A DNA stretch of 46,008 bases, taken from positions 1 through 46,008 of the forward strand of contig JBBRCX010000030.1 of assembly GCA_038204465.1 (NCBI GenBank). The letters are read 5' to 3'. The notes beneath the pieces are model-generated. The model ran no database searches, was not told the origin of the DNA, and saw only the letters and a list, made by a program, of their open reading frames with translations. Each line of letters starts with the position of its first letter. Positions within the stretch are counted from its first letter, which is position 1. Of the stretch, positions 25,265 through 34,227 are shown piece by piece. The position numbers were made by a program, and so were the translations under genes. The stretch comes from JBBRCX01 sp038204465. GTDB lineage: Bacteria > Planctomycetota > Phycisphaerae > Tepidisphaerales > Tepidisphaeraceae.

Positions 25265-26545
25265 ATGCCGGTCCAGACCGATCGCCTCGTCGCGAAACCC
25301 AAGCACTCGAAGTTCTGGCAGAACGCCCATCTGTATTTCGATCGCGTCTACCAGACGATGAACCTCGACCCGCTGTGGCGAGCGGTGCTCTCCTCGCCCA
25401 AGCGCGTCATGACCGTCTCCTGCCCGGTCAGGATGGATGACGGGAAGATCCAGGTCTTCAGCGGGTACCGCGTCCAGCACAACAACGCGCGCGGCCCCTT
25501 CAAAGGCGGGCTCCGCTACGACCCGGCGGTGACGCAGGATGAGGTGATGGCGCTGGCGATGCTGCAGACCTGGAAGAACGCGCTGGTCGACCTTCCCTTC
25601 GGCGGCGCCAAGGGCGGCATCGTGTGCGAGCCGAAGAAACTCTCCGTCGGCGAGAAGGAGCGTCTCACCCGGCGCTACACCAGCGAGATCATTCCCATCA
25701 TCGGCCCGCAGCACGACATCCCCGCCCCCGACGCCGGTACCGACGCGCAGGTCATGAGCTGGGTGCTCGACACGTATTCAATGATGGTCGGCTACCAGGC
25801 GCTGGGCGTGGTCACGGGAAAGCCGGTGCTGCTCGGCGGATCCGTCGGGCGCGAGGAGGCCACCGGGCGAGGAATCATGAACGTGCTGCGGAAGTTCCTG
25901 GCGACGAAGAGCAAAGCGTTCACTGACATCCGCGTTGCCGTGCAGGGCTTTGGCAACGTTGGGTATCACACCGCCCGCCTGCTCGATGCGCGCGGCGCCA
26001 CCGTGGTGGCGGTCAGCGACAAGTTCGGCGGGATCTACGATGAAAGCGGCGTCGATATTGAAGCAGCCGGGGAATACTACCGCGCCAACGGTCAGCTCAC
26101 CGATTTCCCCGGCGGCGACGCCATCACCAACGAAGAGTTACTTACCTGCGACTGCGACGTGCTGATCCCCGCGGCCATGGAGAACACGCTCGATGTCGAG
26201 ATTGCGCCGCACGTTCGCGCACGCACCGTCGTGGAAGCCGCCAATGGACCCACCACGCCCGAAGCGGACGAAATCCTCCGCGAGAACGGCGTCACCATCG
26301 TTCCAGACATCCTCGCCAACGCCGGCGGCGTCACCGTCAGCTACTTTGAGTGGGTGCAGGGACTGGACAACTTCTTCTGGGACGCAAAACGGGTGCAGGA
26401 CGAGTTGCAGCGCGTGATGGAGAAGGCCTTCGACGAGGTCAACGCGAAAGCCGATTCCGCCGATTGCGACTACCGCACCGCCGCGTACTCCATCGCCATC
26501 AGCCGCGTAGCCGAAGCCAGCCGCTTAAAGGGACTCTTCCCGTAG
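25265..26545 (+). CDS. Glu/Leu/Phe/Val dehydrogenase family, probably glutamate dehydrogenase
   Basis: A 426-aa enzyme that interconverts glutamate and 2-oxoglutarate plus ammonia with NAD(P). Motifs: GYRVQHNNARGPFKGGLRYDP with the substrate lysine, LPFGGAKGGI with the catalytic lysine, DIPAPDAGT, and the Rossmann motif VAVQGFGNVGYHTA; ILANAGGVTVSYFEWVQ closes the active site. The length is that of the hexameric class. AAGGAAA precedes the ATG. The 186 bp upstream hold no gene. Gene name (gdhA or gudB type) is not assigned because the cofactor cannot be told with confidence. Confidence 0.92.
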   Translation: MPVQTDRLVAKPKHSKFWQNAHLYFDRVYQTMNLDPLWRAVLSSPKRVMTVSCPVRMDDGKIQVFSGYRVQHNNARGPFKGGLRYDPAVTQDEVMALAMLQTWKNALVDLPFGGAKGGIVCEPKKLSVGEKERLTRRYTSEIIPIIGPQHDIPAPDAGTDAQVMSWVLDTYSMMVGYQALGVVTGKPVLLGGSVGREEATGRGIMNVLRKFLATKSKAFTDIRVAVQGFGNVGYHTARLLDARGATVVAVSDKFGGIYDESGVDIEAAGEYYRANGQLTDFPGGDAITNEELLTCDCDVLIPAAMENTLDVEIAPHVRARTVVEAANGPTTPEADEILRENGVTIVPDILANAGGVTVSYFEWVQGLDNFFWDAKRVQDELQRVMEKAFDEVNAKADSADCDYRTAAYSIAISRVAEASRLKGLFP

Positions 26546-26629
26546 CGCGGTGCGATAAGCGGTTCACGTGGCCGAAGGACGATGCGCATCGGTCGATCGG
26601 CGTCAAAGCGAAGAACACATGCCCCCGCG

Positions 26630-27634
26630 TCACGCCCACTCAAAGATCACCCCCATTGCCGTCGCGCGCTCGCGCTGCAGCATGGTGTAGGCTTCGCTGG
26701 CCTGCTCCGGCTTGTAGCGGTGGGTATTCAAATCTTTCACCCGCATCTGCCCGCGCTGGAGATACGTCAGGAAAAGCTCGCGCATGCCATAGCGCGACCA
26801 GCGGACGCCGGGCGTGTGGCCGGCCGGCGCGTGGGTCATGTGCGCGCCGGCGATTCGCACGCCGCGCTTGATCACGTCCGGCGTAAGGCGCTGCTCCTGC
26901 GGATTGCCCGCGTCGCCGAGCAGGACGAGCGTGCCGAGGTCGCGCGCCAGCGGCAGCGCTGTCGCGAAGACGACCGGGTTTCCCGTCACGTCGTAGACCA
27001 CGTCCGCGCGCCGCCCGCGAGTGATGCGCTCCACGTGCGGCAGCGCATCCGCCGCCGACATCTGCAGCGTCTCGGTAGCGCCATGCGCCGCCGCCATTTC
27101 CAGCCGCCGCGGGGCGGTGTCCACCGCGATCACATCCAGTGCGCCCAGCAGCCGCGCATACTGATTGACCAGCTGGCCGAGCAAACCAAGTCCGATGACC
27201 ACGACGCTATCGCCCATGATATGGTTCGCGGTCCGCGCGCCGATCTGCGTGGTGCTGCCCAGCGCCGCCCAGGTCGCGTCCTCGTCGCTGACGCCCTCTG
27301 GAATGCGGACCGCCTGCGTCGCCTGCACGATTTCATAACTGGTATGTCCACCGTACGTCGCCGCGCGATCGCCGATCTTCCACCCCTCGACGCCCTCGCC
27401 GATTCCCACCACCCGCCCCGCGTGCGAGTAACCGGCGCGGAACGGATAACTTACCCACCGGTCCCAGTGCGTGCCCGGCGAAAAGTTGCCCGTCAGCACG
27501 ATCCCTTCGGTGCCGGTGCTGATCAGGGTACGCGTCGTCTGCAGCAGCAGCTCGCCCGCCCGCGGCGGCTCTACAGGCTCCTCGCGCACCTCGATCTGCT
27601 CTTTACCTGTAAAGAAGATTGTTTTCCGATTCAT
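26630..27634 (-). CDS. Zinc-independent MDR-family dehydrogenase
   Basis: A 334-aa medium-chain dehydrogenase/reductase. The N-terminal GroES-like domain has ISTGTEGIVLTGNF, which lacks the catalytic Cys-x-His pair of zinc alcohol dehydrogenases, and AGYSHAGRVVGIGEGVEGWKIGDRAA; the Rossmann fold has VVVIGLGLLGQL and VIAVDTAPRR. Similar proteins occur in planctomycetes beside sugar oxidation genes; the closest I recall are bacteriochlorophyll-type and L-threonine-type dehydrogenases of this superfamily. Substrate unknown. GGAG lies nine bases before the ATG. It is convergent with the glutamate dehydrogenase gene. Confidence 0.82.
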   Translation of the reverse strand: MNRKTIFFTGKEQIEVREEPVEPPRAGELLLQTTRTLISTGTEGIVLTGNFSPGTHWDRWVSYPFRAGYSHAGRVVGIGEGVEGWKIGDRAATYGGHTSYEIVQATQAVRIPEGVSDEDATWAALGSTTQIGARTANHIMGDSVVVIGLGLLGQLVNQYARLLGALDVIAVDTAPRRLEMAAAHGATETLQMSAADALPHVERITRGRRADVVYDVTGNPVVFATALPLARDLGTLVLLGDAGNPQEQRLTPDVIKRGVRIAGAHMTHAPAGHTPGVRWSRYGMRELFLTYLQRGQMRVKDLNTHRYKPEQASEAYTMLQRERATAMGVIFEWA

Positions 27635-27747
27635 TCGCGCGATCTCCGCTGCTCAGCAAGTTCGCGGCGCCGCCTCGTACGCCGGTTTAGCCGTCGCGCC
27701 CACGCGACGAAGTTACCGTGCAACACAGCGGGCGACCCAACCGCTGG

Positions 27748-29154
27748 TCACACAGCGAGTCGCTTTTTCCATTCCGCGAGTTGCTGCTCCAACGGCTTAC
27801 CCCCCGCAGCTCCGGCGCTGCAGTAACGGGCAACGACGTTCTTAGCGCCGAGGGCTTCATAGACGTCAGGGCCAATCGAATCAGCGGACGCTTGGACCAT
27901 CGCGGCGGCAGATTTGAAGTCGTCTACCTTCAGCTGCGTCAACGCTGTCTTGCCTTCGCCCTCGCAGCGCGCGACCAGCGAGCCGACGATCTGGTGGGCC
28001 GTGCGGAACGGAATGCCTTTGGTGACGAAGTACTCGGCGAGGCTTGTCGCATCAAGAAACCCCCGCTCCAGCGTCGGCTCGATATTCTCCTTCACGAAAT
28101 TCGCCGACTCCACGATCGCGGCCGCCATCGTCAGGCAAGCGCTCACGGTGTCGTAGGCGCGGAAGACGATTCGCTTGTCCTCCTGCAGGTCGCGGTTGTA
28201 GCCGATGGGGAGGCCCTTGAGGATCGTCATCAGCGCGAACAGATCGCCGTAGACGTTGCCGCACCGCCCGCGGATCAGCTCCAGCATGTCCGGGTTGCGC
28301 TTCTGCGGCATCATCGAAGAGCCGGTGGTGTAGCGGTCCGCGATCCTGATGAAGGAAAACTCAGTCGTCGAATAAATGATCCACTGCTCAGCCCACCGTG
28401 AGAGGTGCATTGCGATCATAGCGCAGTCGAATACCAGCCGCACCGCATCATCGCGCGAGGCGGTATGCTCGATGCTGCTCGATGGCTCATTGATGAATCC
28501 GAGTGCATCCGCGGTGACACGAGGATCCAGCGGAAGGCTTGTCCCGGCGATCGCGCCGCTGCCGAGCGGGAGGTTCTCTCCGGGCGCATCGCAACACGTC
28601 GATTGGCCGAGGTCACGCTCAAACATTCGCGCCCATGCCAGCGCTTCAGCTCCGGCATTGATGGGCTGAGCACGCTGCAAGTGCGTATACGACGGCATGA
28701 CGATGTCGCTGCTTCGTTCCGCTAAATGAACGAGCGCCCTTAGCAGGTTTCCAAGATGAGCTTCGAGTTGCGGCCGCGCCTCGTCGCGGATCCACAGCAG
28801 GAGATCCGTCGCCACCTGATCGTTCCGCGATCGCCCCGTATGCAGTTTGCGTCCCGGCTCGCCGATACGCTCGATCAGCGCTGCCTCCACGACCATGTGA
28901 ATATCTTCCCGGCTTTCGTCGAAATGAAAGTTGCCCGCTTCGATGTCGCGCTCGATGCCCTTCAAGCCCTCGATGATCGCGTCGCGCTCCGCGTCGGTGA
29001 TCAGCCCCACCTTCGCGAGCATCGTGGCATGCGCGATGCTCCCGGCAATGTCGTGCTTATAAAGACGCCGGTCATACGAGATCGACTCGACGAAGCTCTG
29101 CGCGAGTTCGTCGGTCCCCTCACCAATCCGAGCCTGCCAGGATTTCCGCTCCAT
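27748..29154 (-). CDS. argH: Argininosuccinate lyase
   Basis: Last step of arginine synthesis: splits argininosuccinate into arginine and fumarate. The 468-aa protein has the N-terminal DxxLYKHDIAGSIAHATML-like region, the substrate motif LHTGRSRNDQVATD, catalytic-His region MPSYTHLQRAQPI and the family signature GSSMMPQKRNPD. The first ATG (29163) lies inside the -10-like TACAAT; ATG 29154 is seven bases beyond that box, so translation is probably leaderless from 29154. A stretch of 45 residues after the LGQSTCCDA motif is normal. Divergent from a small membrane protein gene. Confidence 0.96.
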   Translation of the reverse strand: MERKSWQARIGEGTDELAQSFVESISYDRRLYKHDIAGSIAHATMLAKVGLITDAERDAIIEGLKGIERDIEAGNFHFDESREDIHMVVEAALIERIGEPGRKLHTGRSRNDQVATDLLLWIRDEARPQLEAHLGNLLRALVHLAERSSDIVMPSYTHLQRAQPINAGAEALAWARMFERDLGQSTCCDAPGENLPLGSGAIAGTSLPLDPRVTADALGFINEPSSSIEHTASRDDAVRLVFDCAMIAMHLSRWAEQWIIYSTTEFSFIRIADRYTTGSSMMPQKRNPDMLELIRGRCGNVYGDLFALMTILKGLPIGYNRDLQEDKRIVFRAYDTVSACLTMAAAIVESANFVKENIEPTLERGFLDATSLAEYFVTKGIPFRTAHQIVGSLVARCEGEGKTALTQLKVDDFKSAAAMVQASADSIGPDVYEALGAKNVVARYCSAGAAGGKPLEQQLAEWKKRLAV

Positions 29155-29167
29155 ATGCGGCATTGTA
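29155..29167 (-). promoter_or_regulatory. Putative -10 box for leaderless argH
   Basis: On the minus strand TACAAT (29162-29167) ends seven bases before ATG 29154 and overlaps the upstream ATG at 29163. There is no Shine-Dalgarno; the -35 is weak. Confidence 0.4.
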
Positions 29168-29245
29168 GCGCCATCGTGGGTAGTCTATAAAGACGCGGCT
29201 TCGACAAGTGCCTCGGGCAGGTCATTTCAACCAGCGGTCGACAAG

Positions 29246-29677
29246 ATGAACGAGCATGCCAAGGAGCGCGAGATTCCCATCGCGCTGATCGCAATTGGGG
29301 TGGTGCTCTATGTGATCGCGGGATACAGAATCGCGGGAGACCGCGGCGTGGCCGCCGTCTTTCTATTCCTGACGATTGGTGCTGGCGTGGGCGTTGCGCT
29401 GATGCTGGTCGCGGCATTCATTACAGCCGCTATCACAAAGCAGTCCTTCGGTGATCTCAGATCTGGAATTCTAAAGCTATCAGCCATCTACCTCTTCCCG
29501 AGCGCCGTCGGTGCAATGATGCCAGCCGGCCTTGGCGCGCTGATTTCTCTCGCCATCTTCTTCTCCCTCATCATCTGGCTCTTTGAGTTGGACATGGTCT
29601 ACGCGGTGGTCTTCAGCCTGGTGCTGTTCGCGGTCGAGTTCTCGGTTGGTCTGATCCTCGCCAAGATGACCGAATGA
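29246..29677 (+). CDS. Small multi-helix membrane protein
   Basis: A 143-aa protein of four to five hydrophobic helices (IPIALIAIGVVLYVIAGYRI, GVAAVFLFLTIGAGVGVALML, then a long hydrophobic C-terminal half). No family recognised; the absence of conserved charged residues inside helices argues against a simple transporter. The start ATG 29246 has no clear ribosome site. It is divergent from argH and convergent with the next gene. Confidence 0.6.
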   Translation: MNEHAKEREIPIALIAIGVVLYVIAGYRIAGDRGVAAVFLFLTIGAGVGVALMLVAAFITAAITKQSFGDLRSGILKLSAIYLFPSAVGAMMPAGLGALISLAIFFSLIIWLFELDMVYAVVFSLVLFAVEFSVGLILAKMTE

Positions 29678-29708
29678 CTGAGGTCTTCGGGTTGTGCCAA
29701 CCCATCGC

Positions 29709-30857
29709 TCAATACCCAGAGGTCACCGGTTTCGTCTCTTCCTCGTCATCATGCTCGACGTTCGGATCCGCGGGCTTCGTTTCCATCTGCCCGCTCTCGG
29801 CATTCGCGGCGTTAATCACCGCGAACGGATTGTCCCGCCCGCGCTCCTCGAGCGTCAGCAGTGCGGCACAAGGCGTTCCGAACTTCGGCTTCGCAAACGG
29901 CAGGTGCGTGTCGCCGCGCGCCAGGATGTGCGAGCCGTTAACCATCCCCGTCGCCGCATCGTAGCGCTGCGAGCGCTCCTGACCGGGATCGGGGAAATCC
30001 TCGGCCCACTGCGTGAAGCTCCGCGCGTTGCAGTAATGGCTCACGAACGATCGTCGAAACCGGTCCGTCGAATAGTTCTGCTTGCTGCGGTGAATGATGT
30101 GCCCGTTGAAAAAGACAACGTCGCCGGCCTTTGCGCTGACCAACACCTGGTCGTACTTGTCCGCAATTTTCGCCAGGTCGTTGTTGGCATCGACCGTATC
30201 GCTCACGCCGCCGACGTACACGATGTCCTTGATCGCCCGGTCGCCAAATCCGTACCCTTCCTTCGGCGGGTAGATCGGCTCGTTGCCGCTGCCGCTGGCC
30301 ATCCACATCGCGCCGTTGAGCTCATCGCAATCATCGATGCAAATCCACGCGCCGCACAGCGTGTCCGGATGCGTCGGGATGTAGTACGAGTCCTGGTGCC
30401 AGCCCTGACCGGGCTTGCCCGGGGGCTTGAGGAACAGCATCGTCTGCAGCGCCAGCACGTCGGGCCCGATGATCACTTCCAGCACGTCCAGCACGCGCGG
30501 GTGAAGCATGTAACGCTCATGCAGTTCCAGTTTGCGATGCAGCATGTGGATCCGCAGGAAATATTGTGCCTTGTCCTCCGGCGTCAGGTCGTCCGGCGGC
30601 GCTTCCAGGTCCTGCGCGCTCGACCAGGAGTCATCGCCCGGATCGCGCTCGCTCATCTTTTTGCGCTGCTGCGGGAGTCGCCCCTGCATCAAGTCTTCCG
30701 TGTGCTGCCGCAGTTCCGCCGCGTCAGCCTCGGATACCAAGCCAGGCACCACGAGAAACCCGTTCTTCCGAAAGTTGATCGCCTGCTGCACGGAAACCGC
30801 GTAGCGATCCGTACGCTGGGGCATACCCGTTTTTGACGTTACTGTGGCTACGACCAA
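29709..30857 (-). CDS. Phytanoyl-CoA dioxygenase (PhyH) family enzyme
   Basis: A 382-aa member of the Fe(II)/2-oxoglutarate-dependent PhyH family. Iron ligands are His154 and Asp156 in GWHQDSYY and His256 in FFNGHIIHRSKQN; an arginine (RRSF) follows for 2-oxoglutarate binding. Planctomycete genomes carry many such enzymes, whose substrates are mostly unknown. The start is TTG 30857: AAAGGAG lies six bases upstream and no ATG is available nearby. It is on the same strand as the phage module and 115 bp from its last gene, but belongs to ordinary metabolism. Confidence 0.88.
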   Translation of the reverse strand: MVVATVTSKTGMPQRTDRYAVSVQQAINFRKNGFLVVPGLVSEADAAELRQHTEDLMQGRLPQQRKKMSERDPGDDSWSSAQDLEAPPDDLTPEDKAQYFLRIHMLHRKLELHERYMLHPRVLDVLEVIIGPDVLALQTMLFLKPPGKPGQGWHQDSYYIPTHPDTLCGAWICIDDCDELNGAMWMASGSGNEPIYPPKEGYGFGDRAIKDIVYVGGVSDTVDANNDLAKIADKYDQVLVSAKAGDVVFFNGHIIHRSKQNYSTDRFRRSFVSHYCNARSFTQWAEDFPDPGQERSQRYDAATGMVNGSHILARGDTHLPFAKPKFGTPCAALLTLEERGRDNPFAVINAANAESGQMETKPADPNVEHDDEEETKPVTSGY

Positions 30858-30972
30858 GAGAGACTCCTTTCAAGAAACTCCTGCACCGCCAGCAGGACGG
30901 CGTAATACTACCCGATTCGTATCCGCGCCGGGAATGCACGCGATTGGGCATCCCATGTCTTTAATTGATCTG

Positions 30973-31374
30973 CTACCACCTCGGCGGCCGATCCGGGCAG
31001 TGTTCGCAAGCGTTGGCCGTCTTCGCCTGAAGGCCGCACCCGCACAGGCCGCACACCTGCAGCACGCCGAAACGCACCGTCGCGTGCGGGCAACTCTTGC
31101 AGGCCAACCGGCGCCGGGCAATCACTTCAGTGGATGCCCGGCCGATGCGCAAGACAGCCTGCGCAATACCGATCGCCCCGTGCGCCATATCGTCAACCGA
31201 CCAAAGCGGACCAGCAGATCCGGCCTCAAACCGACCTTCCGGACATTGACCGCTGACCGCGTGCTCGACGATGTTGACTGAGTCAATGCTGCACGCGCAA
31301 GGTCCCGCGCAGCCACGCTCCCGCCGTACGCAACGGTGACAGGTGGCGACGTTGTTAGCCTGCTCAGCAGTCAT
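30973..31374 (-). CDS. Cys-rich double CxxC-module protein, last gene of the phage module
   Basis: A 133-aa protein with two Cys-rich modules of like layout. First: CHRC, then CAGPCAC and CPEGRF; second: CKSCPHATVRFG, then CGLCGCGLQAKT and CPDRPPRW. The second is typical of small zinc-ribbon-like proteins near phage tail or fibre genes that end in CPxGxW. I infer an internal duplication. The ATG lies inside the end of the preceding gene (11-base overlap), implying coupling. Function unknown. Confidence 0.6.
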   Translation of the reverse strand: MTAEQANNVATCHRCVRRERGCAGPCACSIDSVNIVEHAVSGQCPEGRFEAGSAGPLWSVDDMAHGAIGIAQAVLRIGRASTEVIARRRLACKSCPHATVRFGVLQVCGLCGCGLQAKTANACEHCPDRPPRW

Positions 31375-32086
31375 TGGTGACAACTGCAGTGCCGCCGTAG
31401 CCGCAGTAATTGTCATGGCTTCCGCAGGCGATGCGGCTGTCGACCAGCGTGAAGCTCCCGACGCAGTTGTTGTCCGGCCGCTGCAGCTCGGAGTAGAAGA
31501 TCTCGCTCGCGCCACCGAGGATCCGCAGGGTAATGCTGTGGGTGGTGAGCGCATCGTTGCAGCTCATCGAGACGCGCACGTCGAAGAACGTGGAGGAACT
31601 GAAGATCGCCCCGCAGGTAGAGTTGGTGTAGGCGCGCTCCTCGACTGCACTGCTGCCCGTCAGTCTCCACGAGCAGCGGCTCGCCTGCGGCACGCAGTAG
31701 GTGTTGCCGTTGATGCTCCCGATGAGGCTGCGATAGAACCCGTCCAGCGAGAGGAAGCAAGTGCAGTTGATGATGCCGCTCACCGTCACGGTGAAGTTGG
31801 CGGGCGTGCGATCGGAGCAGCACTCGCACGCCCCGAAGGGCGGCGGTGGCGGCGGGGCCGCTATGCAACAGCATGGGTCATTCGCGCCAGCCACAGCCGC
31901 GCCGGCATTTCCAGCGGCGCCGCTGCGAACGCGCACCTTGCCGTCGGGTCCCACCTGCACCAGATTTCCGCTGCCGTAAAGGTTCCGCGAGGGCCGCCAG
32001 ATCCCCGGTCGCCGCACGCGGGCCTCAAGCGCCGCACCGTGGCGTGCCCCTCTAGACCGCGAATGATAGTCCGCTGAAAGCAACAT
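31364..32086 (-). CDS. Phage-module protein with polyproline and many cysteines
   Basis: A 240-aa protein of unknown family. A basic N-terminus is followed by GNLVQVGPDGKVRVRSG, then the sequence DPCCCIAAPPPPPPFGACECC, and a beta-rich C-terminal domain with further regularly spaced cysteines (NCTCF, RCSW, STCGAIF, CGSHDNYCGYGG). The cysteines suggest disulfides or metal binding, unusual for cytoplasm-assembled virion proteins. It starts three bases after the stop of the 696-aa gene and overlaps the next, so all three are one transcription unit. Confidence 0.6.
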   Translation of the reverse strand: MLLSADYHSRSRGARHGAALEARVRRPGIWRPSRNLYGSGNLVQVGPDGKVRVRSGAAGNAGAAVAGANDPCCCIAAPPPPPPFGACECCSDRTPANFTVTVSGIINCTCFLSLDGFYRSLIGSINGNTYCVPQASRCSWRLTGSSAVEERAYTNSTCGAIFSSSTFFDVRVSMSCNDALTTHSITLRILGGASEIFYSELQRPDNNCVGSFTLVDSRIACGSHDNYCGYGGTAVVTNDC

Positions 32087-32089
32087 GGT

Positions 32090-34180
32090 TCAGGTGCAGT
32101 TGTTCTGGTTCATCCGCTCATTCGTATCCCACAGATGCAGCATGCCGCTGCTGTCTCGATAAGCCAGCCCGCGCGTTGCCTTGCTCATGGAACAATTCAG
32201 CGCGCGGTCCTTCGCCACCGCTGCGCCGCTCGCGAGCGCTTCGCCGCCGTCCAGTCCGAAGACGTCGTAGGTCCAGGAAGCGGGTGAGGTGTTCGTCCCG
32301 TCGGCGCCGCCGGCATGCGCCAGCGCCACGAGGAACATCGATCGCGCTGGCCGCGGAATCGACTGCAGCGGGCTCACCGCCTCGACCGGCAGCGTGGACC
32401 CGCTCGCCCCCAGTGCCAGCGCTGAAGCGGAAGTGCCGGCCGCGTTCCGATCGCACGCAGTGCAACCCGATTCGTCCGGCGGATCGAGATCCCCGAACGC
32501 ATCGTTGAGCCGCGCCGTGGTCTTCACCGCTCGCTGGTCGTATTGGACCTCATGAACCGAGCCGCTCAATGCGATCGGAACGAAGCCGCGCGCCGTGATG
32601 ATGCGCAGCGATTTGTCCGCGTCCCTCAGGTGCTGTTCGGCCTGGGCCCGCGCGGCCGACTCCAGCGCCTCGCGGTTCTGATCCACTCCGTCGACGATGA
32701 TCAGCCTGAGCTCAGGTCGGGAGATGACCAGAGCGTCCGGCATTCGCCCTTCCAGAGCGTCCACTATCTCCTGGTCGTTCAGCGCGGCGATCTGACCCGC
32801 CTGGCGCCGAAAGCCCGCATGAAAGTAGGCCGGACTCCATTGGCCGTCCGTCTCCTTCGCATCTTCAGTGGTGAACCGCACGTTGAAATCGCCCGCCGCC
32901 ACCTCCGCAAAATCCGCCTCGCGATCGTCGGTGCTGTTGGTAACGCGGCCCAGCATCTCGCCAAGGTGCAGGACATTGCCGGCCGACTTGAACCGCACCG
33001 GAATGGAAATGAACTCGCCGCTGTTGGTCCATCGCCCGCTCAGCGGATCCTGCGTTGCGATCCTGGCCCGCACCATGATCTCTCGCGCTGCGCCGTTGGC
33101 CGCAACATCGCGCGCGAGCACCGGAGCCACCCCCGGCGGAACCACCGAATCGCTCAATTTGATGAAGCGAAACGCCTGGGATCGCGCCCGCTCGCGGAAC
33201 GCCAGGGGCACGCGCGCGAAGTGGTCCCTCACGTGCGAGGCCGCACCTCCCGAAAAAATCGAGCACGAATCGATCGCTTTCCAGGTCCCATCCGAGTCCT
33301 GCGCAACAAAGAACCACCCGGATGACGACGGACCATCGATCACCCGTGACACCAGGTTCCGATTCGGATAGCTGGCAAACACCACCGCGCTCCCGCGCCG
33401 ATCAGCGGGCGGAAGCGTCTGCTCGGGCAGCACCTGATCCGGCGCGATCTCAGGGGCCGGCGCTGCGCCGAGTCTTTCGACACTGGCTGTCCCATCGAAG
33501 TGCGGAACGAATATGCAGCCGCCCCGCTCGAGCAACTTCATCAGCTCCGACGGCGCATGGCTGCCGAACCAGCGCAGGTCGCGAGGCGCATCCAGGTCCT
33601 CCAGGCCATTGGGTAGGGCAACATCCGACAAATCCATCGCGTCAAGACACTGTTGAATCAGCTCCGCCAGCGCGTGCTCGGGGGCCTGGACATCAAAATC
33701 GATCGCTGGAGAGGAAGGCTCGGCGGGCGTTGGATTCACCAGACCGCTCGTCAGCCGCCCGCCACGCGGAGCGATCAATGCCTGGCGAAAATCCGCAAGC
33801 CTCAATCGGTACTCAGTGATCCCGGTGGCGCCGGCACTCTCCGGCGGATCGTCGAGCGATCCCTGTTCCGCTGCTTCCACGCCGACGATTCGCAGCGACT
33901 CGATCGCCACGTCCGGCTTCAGCACCGCCCCGGCCGACTCCGCAAACGGATTGCTCGTGAACCACAGCTCGAGCGTCCCGCCGCGCTCCAGATCGTCGGC
34001 AAGCGCTGCGAACGAATCGGCGCCGACACGAATAAAATTGAAATCCGGTCGCACCCCGATCCGGAATCTGAACCGCCCCTCCAGCGCAACGGGCACACGC
34101 TGCCCATCTTCCCGATCGGGCTTGAAGGTGACGATGTTATATCGCGTCTCCGGCATGAATAATGGGTTGGTTTTCACCAC
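32090..34180 (-). CDS. Large unknown phage structural protein
   Basis: A 696-aa protein without recognised family. It is rich in beta-strand-like sequence, with RWFGSHAPSELMKLLERGGCIFVPHFDGTASVERLG in the middle and a RSMFLVALAHAG region near the end. It lacks the long heptad helices and hydrophobic stretches of a tape measure protein. From its place after the tail-terminator-like gene I infer a baseplate, hub or tail-tip role. The start is uncertain: GTG 34180 (MVKTNPLF) or ATG 34156 (MPETRYN). The upstream copy of the start region is a duplication. Confidence 0.6.
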   Translation of the reverse strand: MVKTNPLFMPETRYNIVTFKPDREDGQRVPVALEGRFRFRIGVRPDFNFIRVGADSFAALADDLERGGTLELWFTSNPFAESAGAVLKPDVAIESLRIVGVEAAEQGSLDDPPESAGATGITEYRLRLADFRQALIAPRGGRLTSGLVNPTPAEPSSPAIDFDVQAPEHALAELIQQCLDAMDLSDVALPNGLEDLDAPRDLRWFGSHAPSELMKLLERGGCIFVPHFDGTASVERLGAAPAPEIAPDQVLPEQTLPPADRRGSAVVFASYPNRNLVSRVIDGPSSSGWFFVAQDSDGTWKAIDSCSIFSGGAASHVRDHFARVPLAFRERARSQAFRFIKLSDSVVPPGVAPVLARDVAANGAAREIMVRARIATQDPLSGRWTNSGEFISIPVRFKSAGNVLHLGEMLGRVTNSTDDREADFAEVAAGDFNVRFTTEDAKETDGQWSPAYFHAGFRRQAGQIAALNDQEIVDALEGRMPDALVISRPELRLIIVDGVDQNREALESAARAQAEQHLRDADKSLRIITARGFVPIALSGSVHEVQYDQRAVKTTARLNDAFGDLDPPDESGCTACDRNAAGTSASALALGASGSTLPVEAVSPLQSIPRPARSMFLVALAHAGGADGTNTSPASWTYDVFGLDGGEALASGAAVAKDRALNCSMSKATRGLAYRDSSGMLHLWDTNERMNQNNCT

Positions 34181-34227
34181 TCAGAGCGCGCGCCCGAAAA
34201 TGGGTTCGGCTTCACCACTCAGAGCGC
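34161..34227. repeat. 29-bp imperfect direct repeat between two phage genes
   Basis: Segments 34161-34189 and 34199-34227 agree at 26 of 29 bases and are 38 bp apart. They contain the stop codon of the 279-aa gene, GTGGTG start codons and the first codons of the 696-aa gene, so the junction has been copied once. Confidence 0.65.

Noticed and set aside
28405..29190. + strand open frames opposite argH
   Set aside because: Antisense shadows of argH, with no family features and no start signals.
29694..30836. + strand 380-codon open frame opposite the PhyH gene
   Set aside because: Arg-rich shadow; the minus-strand frame has complete iron-ligand motifs and a ribosome site before TTG 30857.
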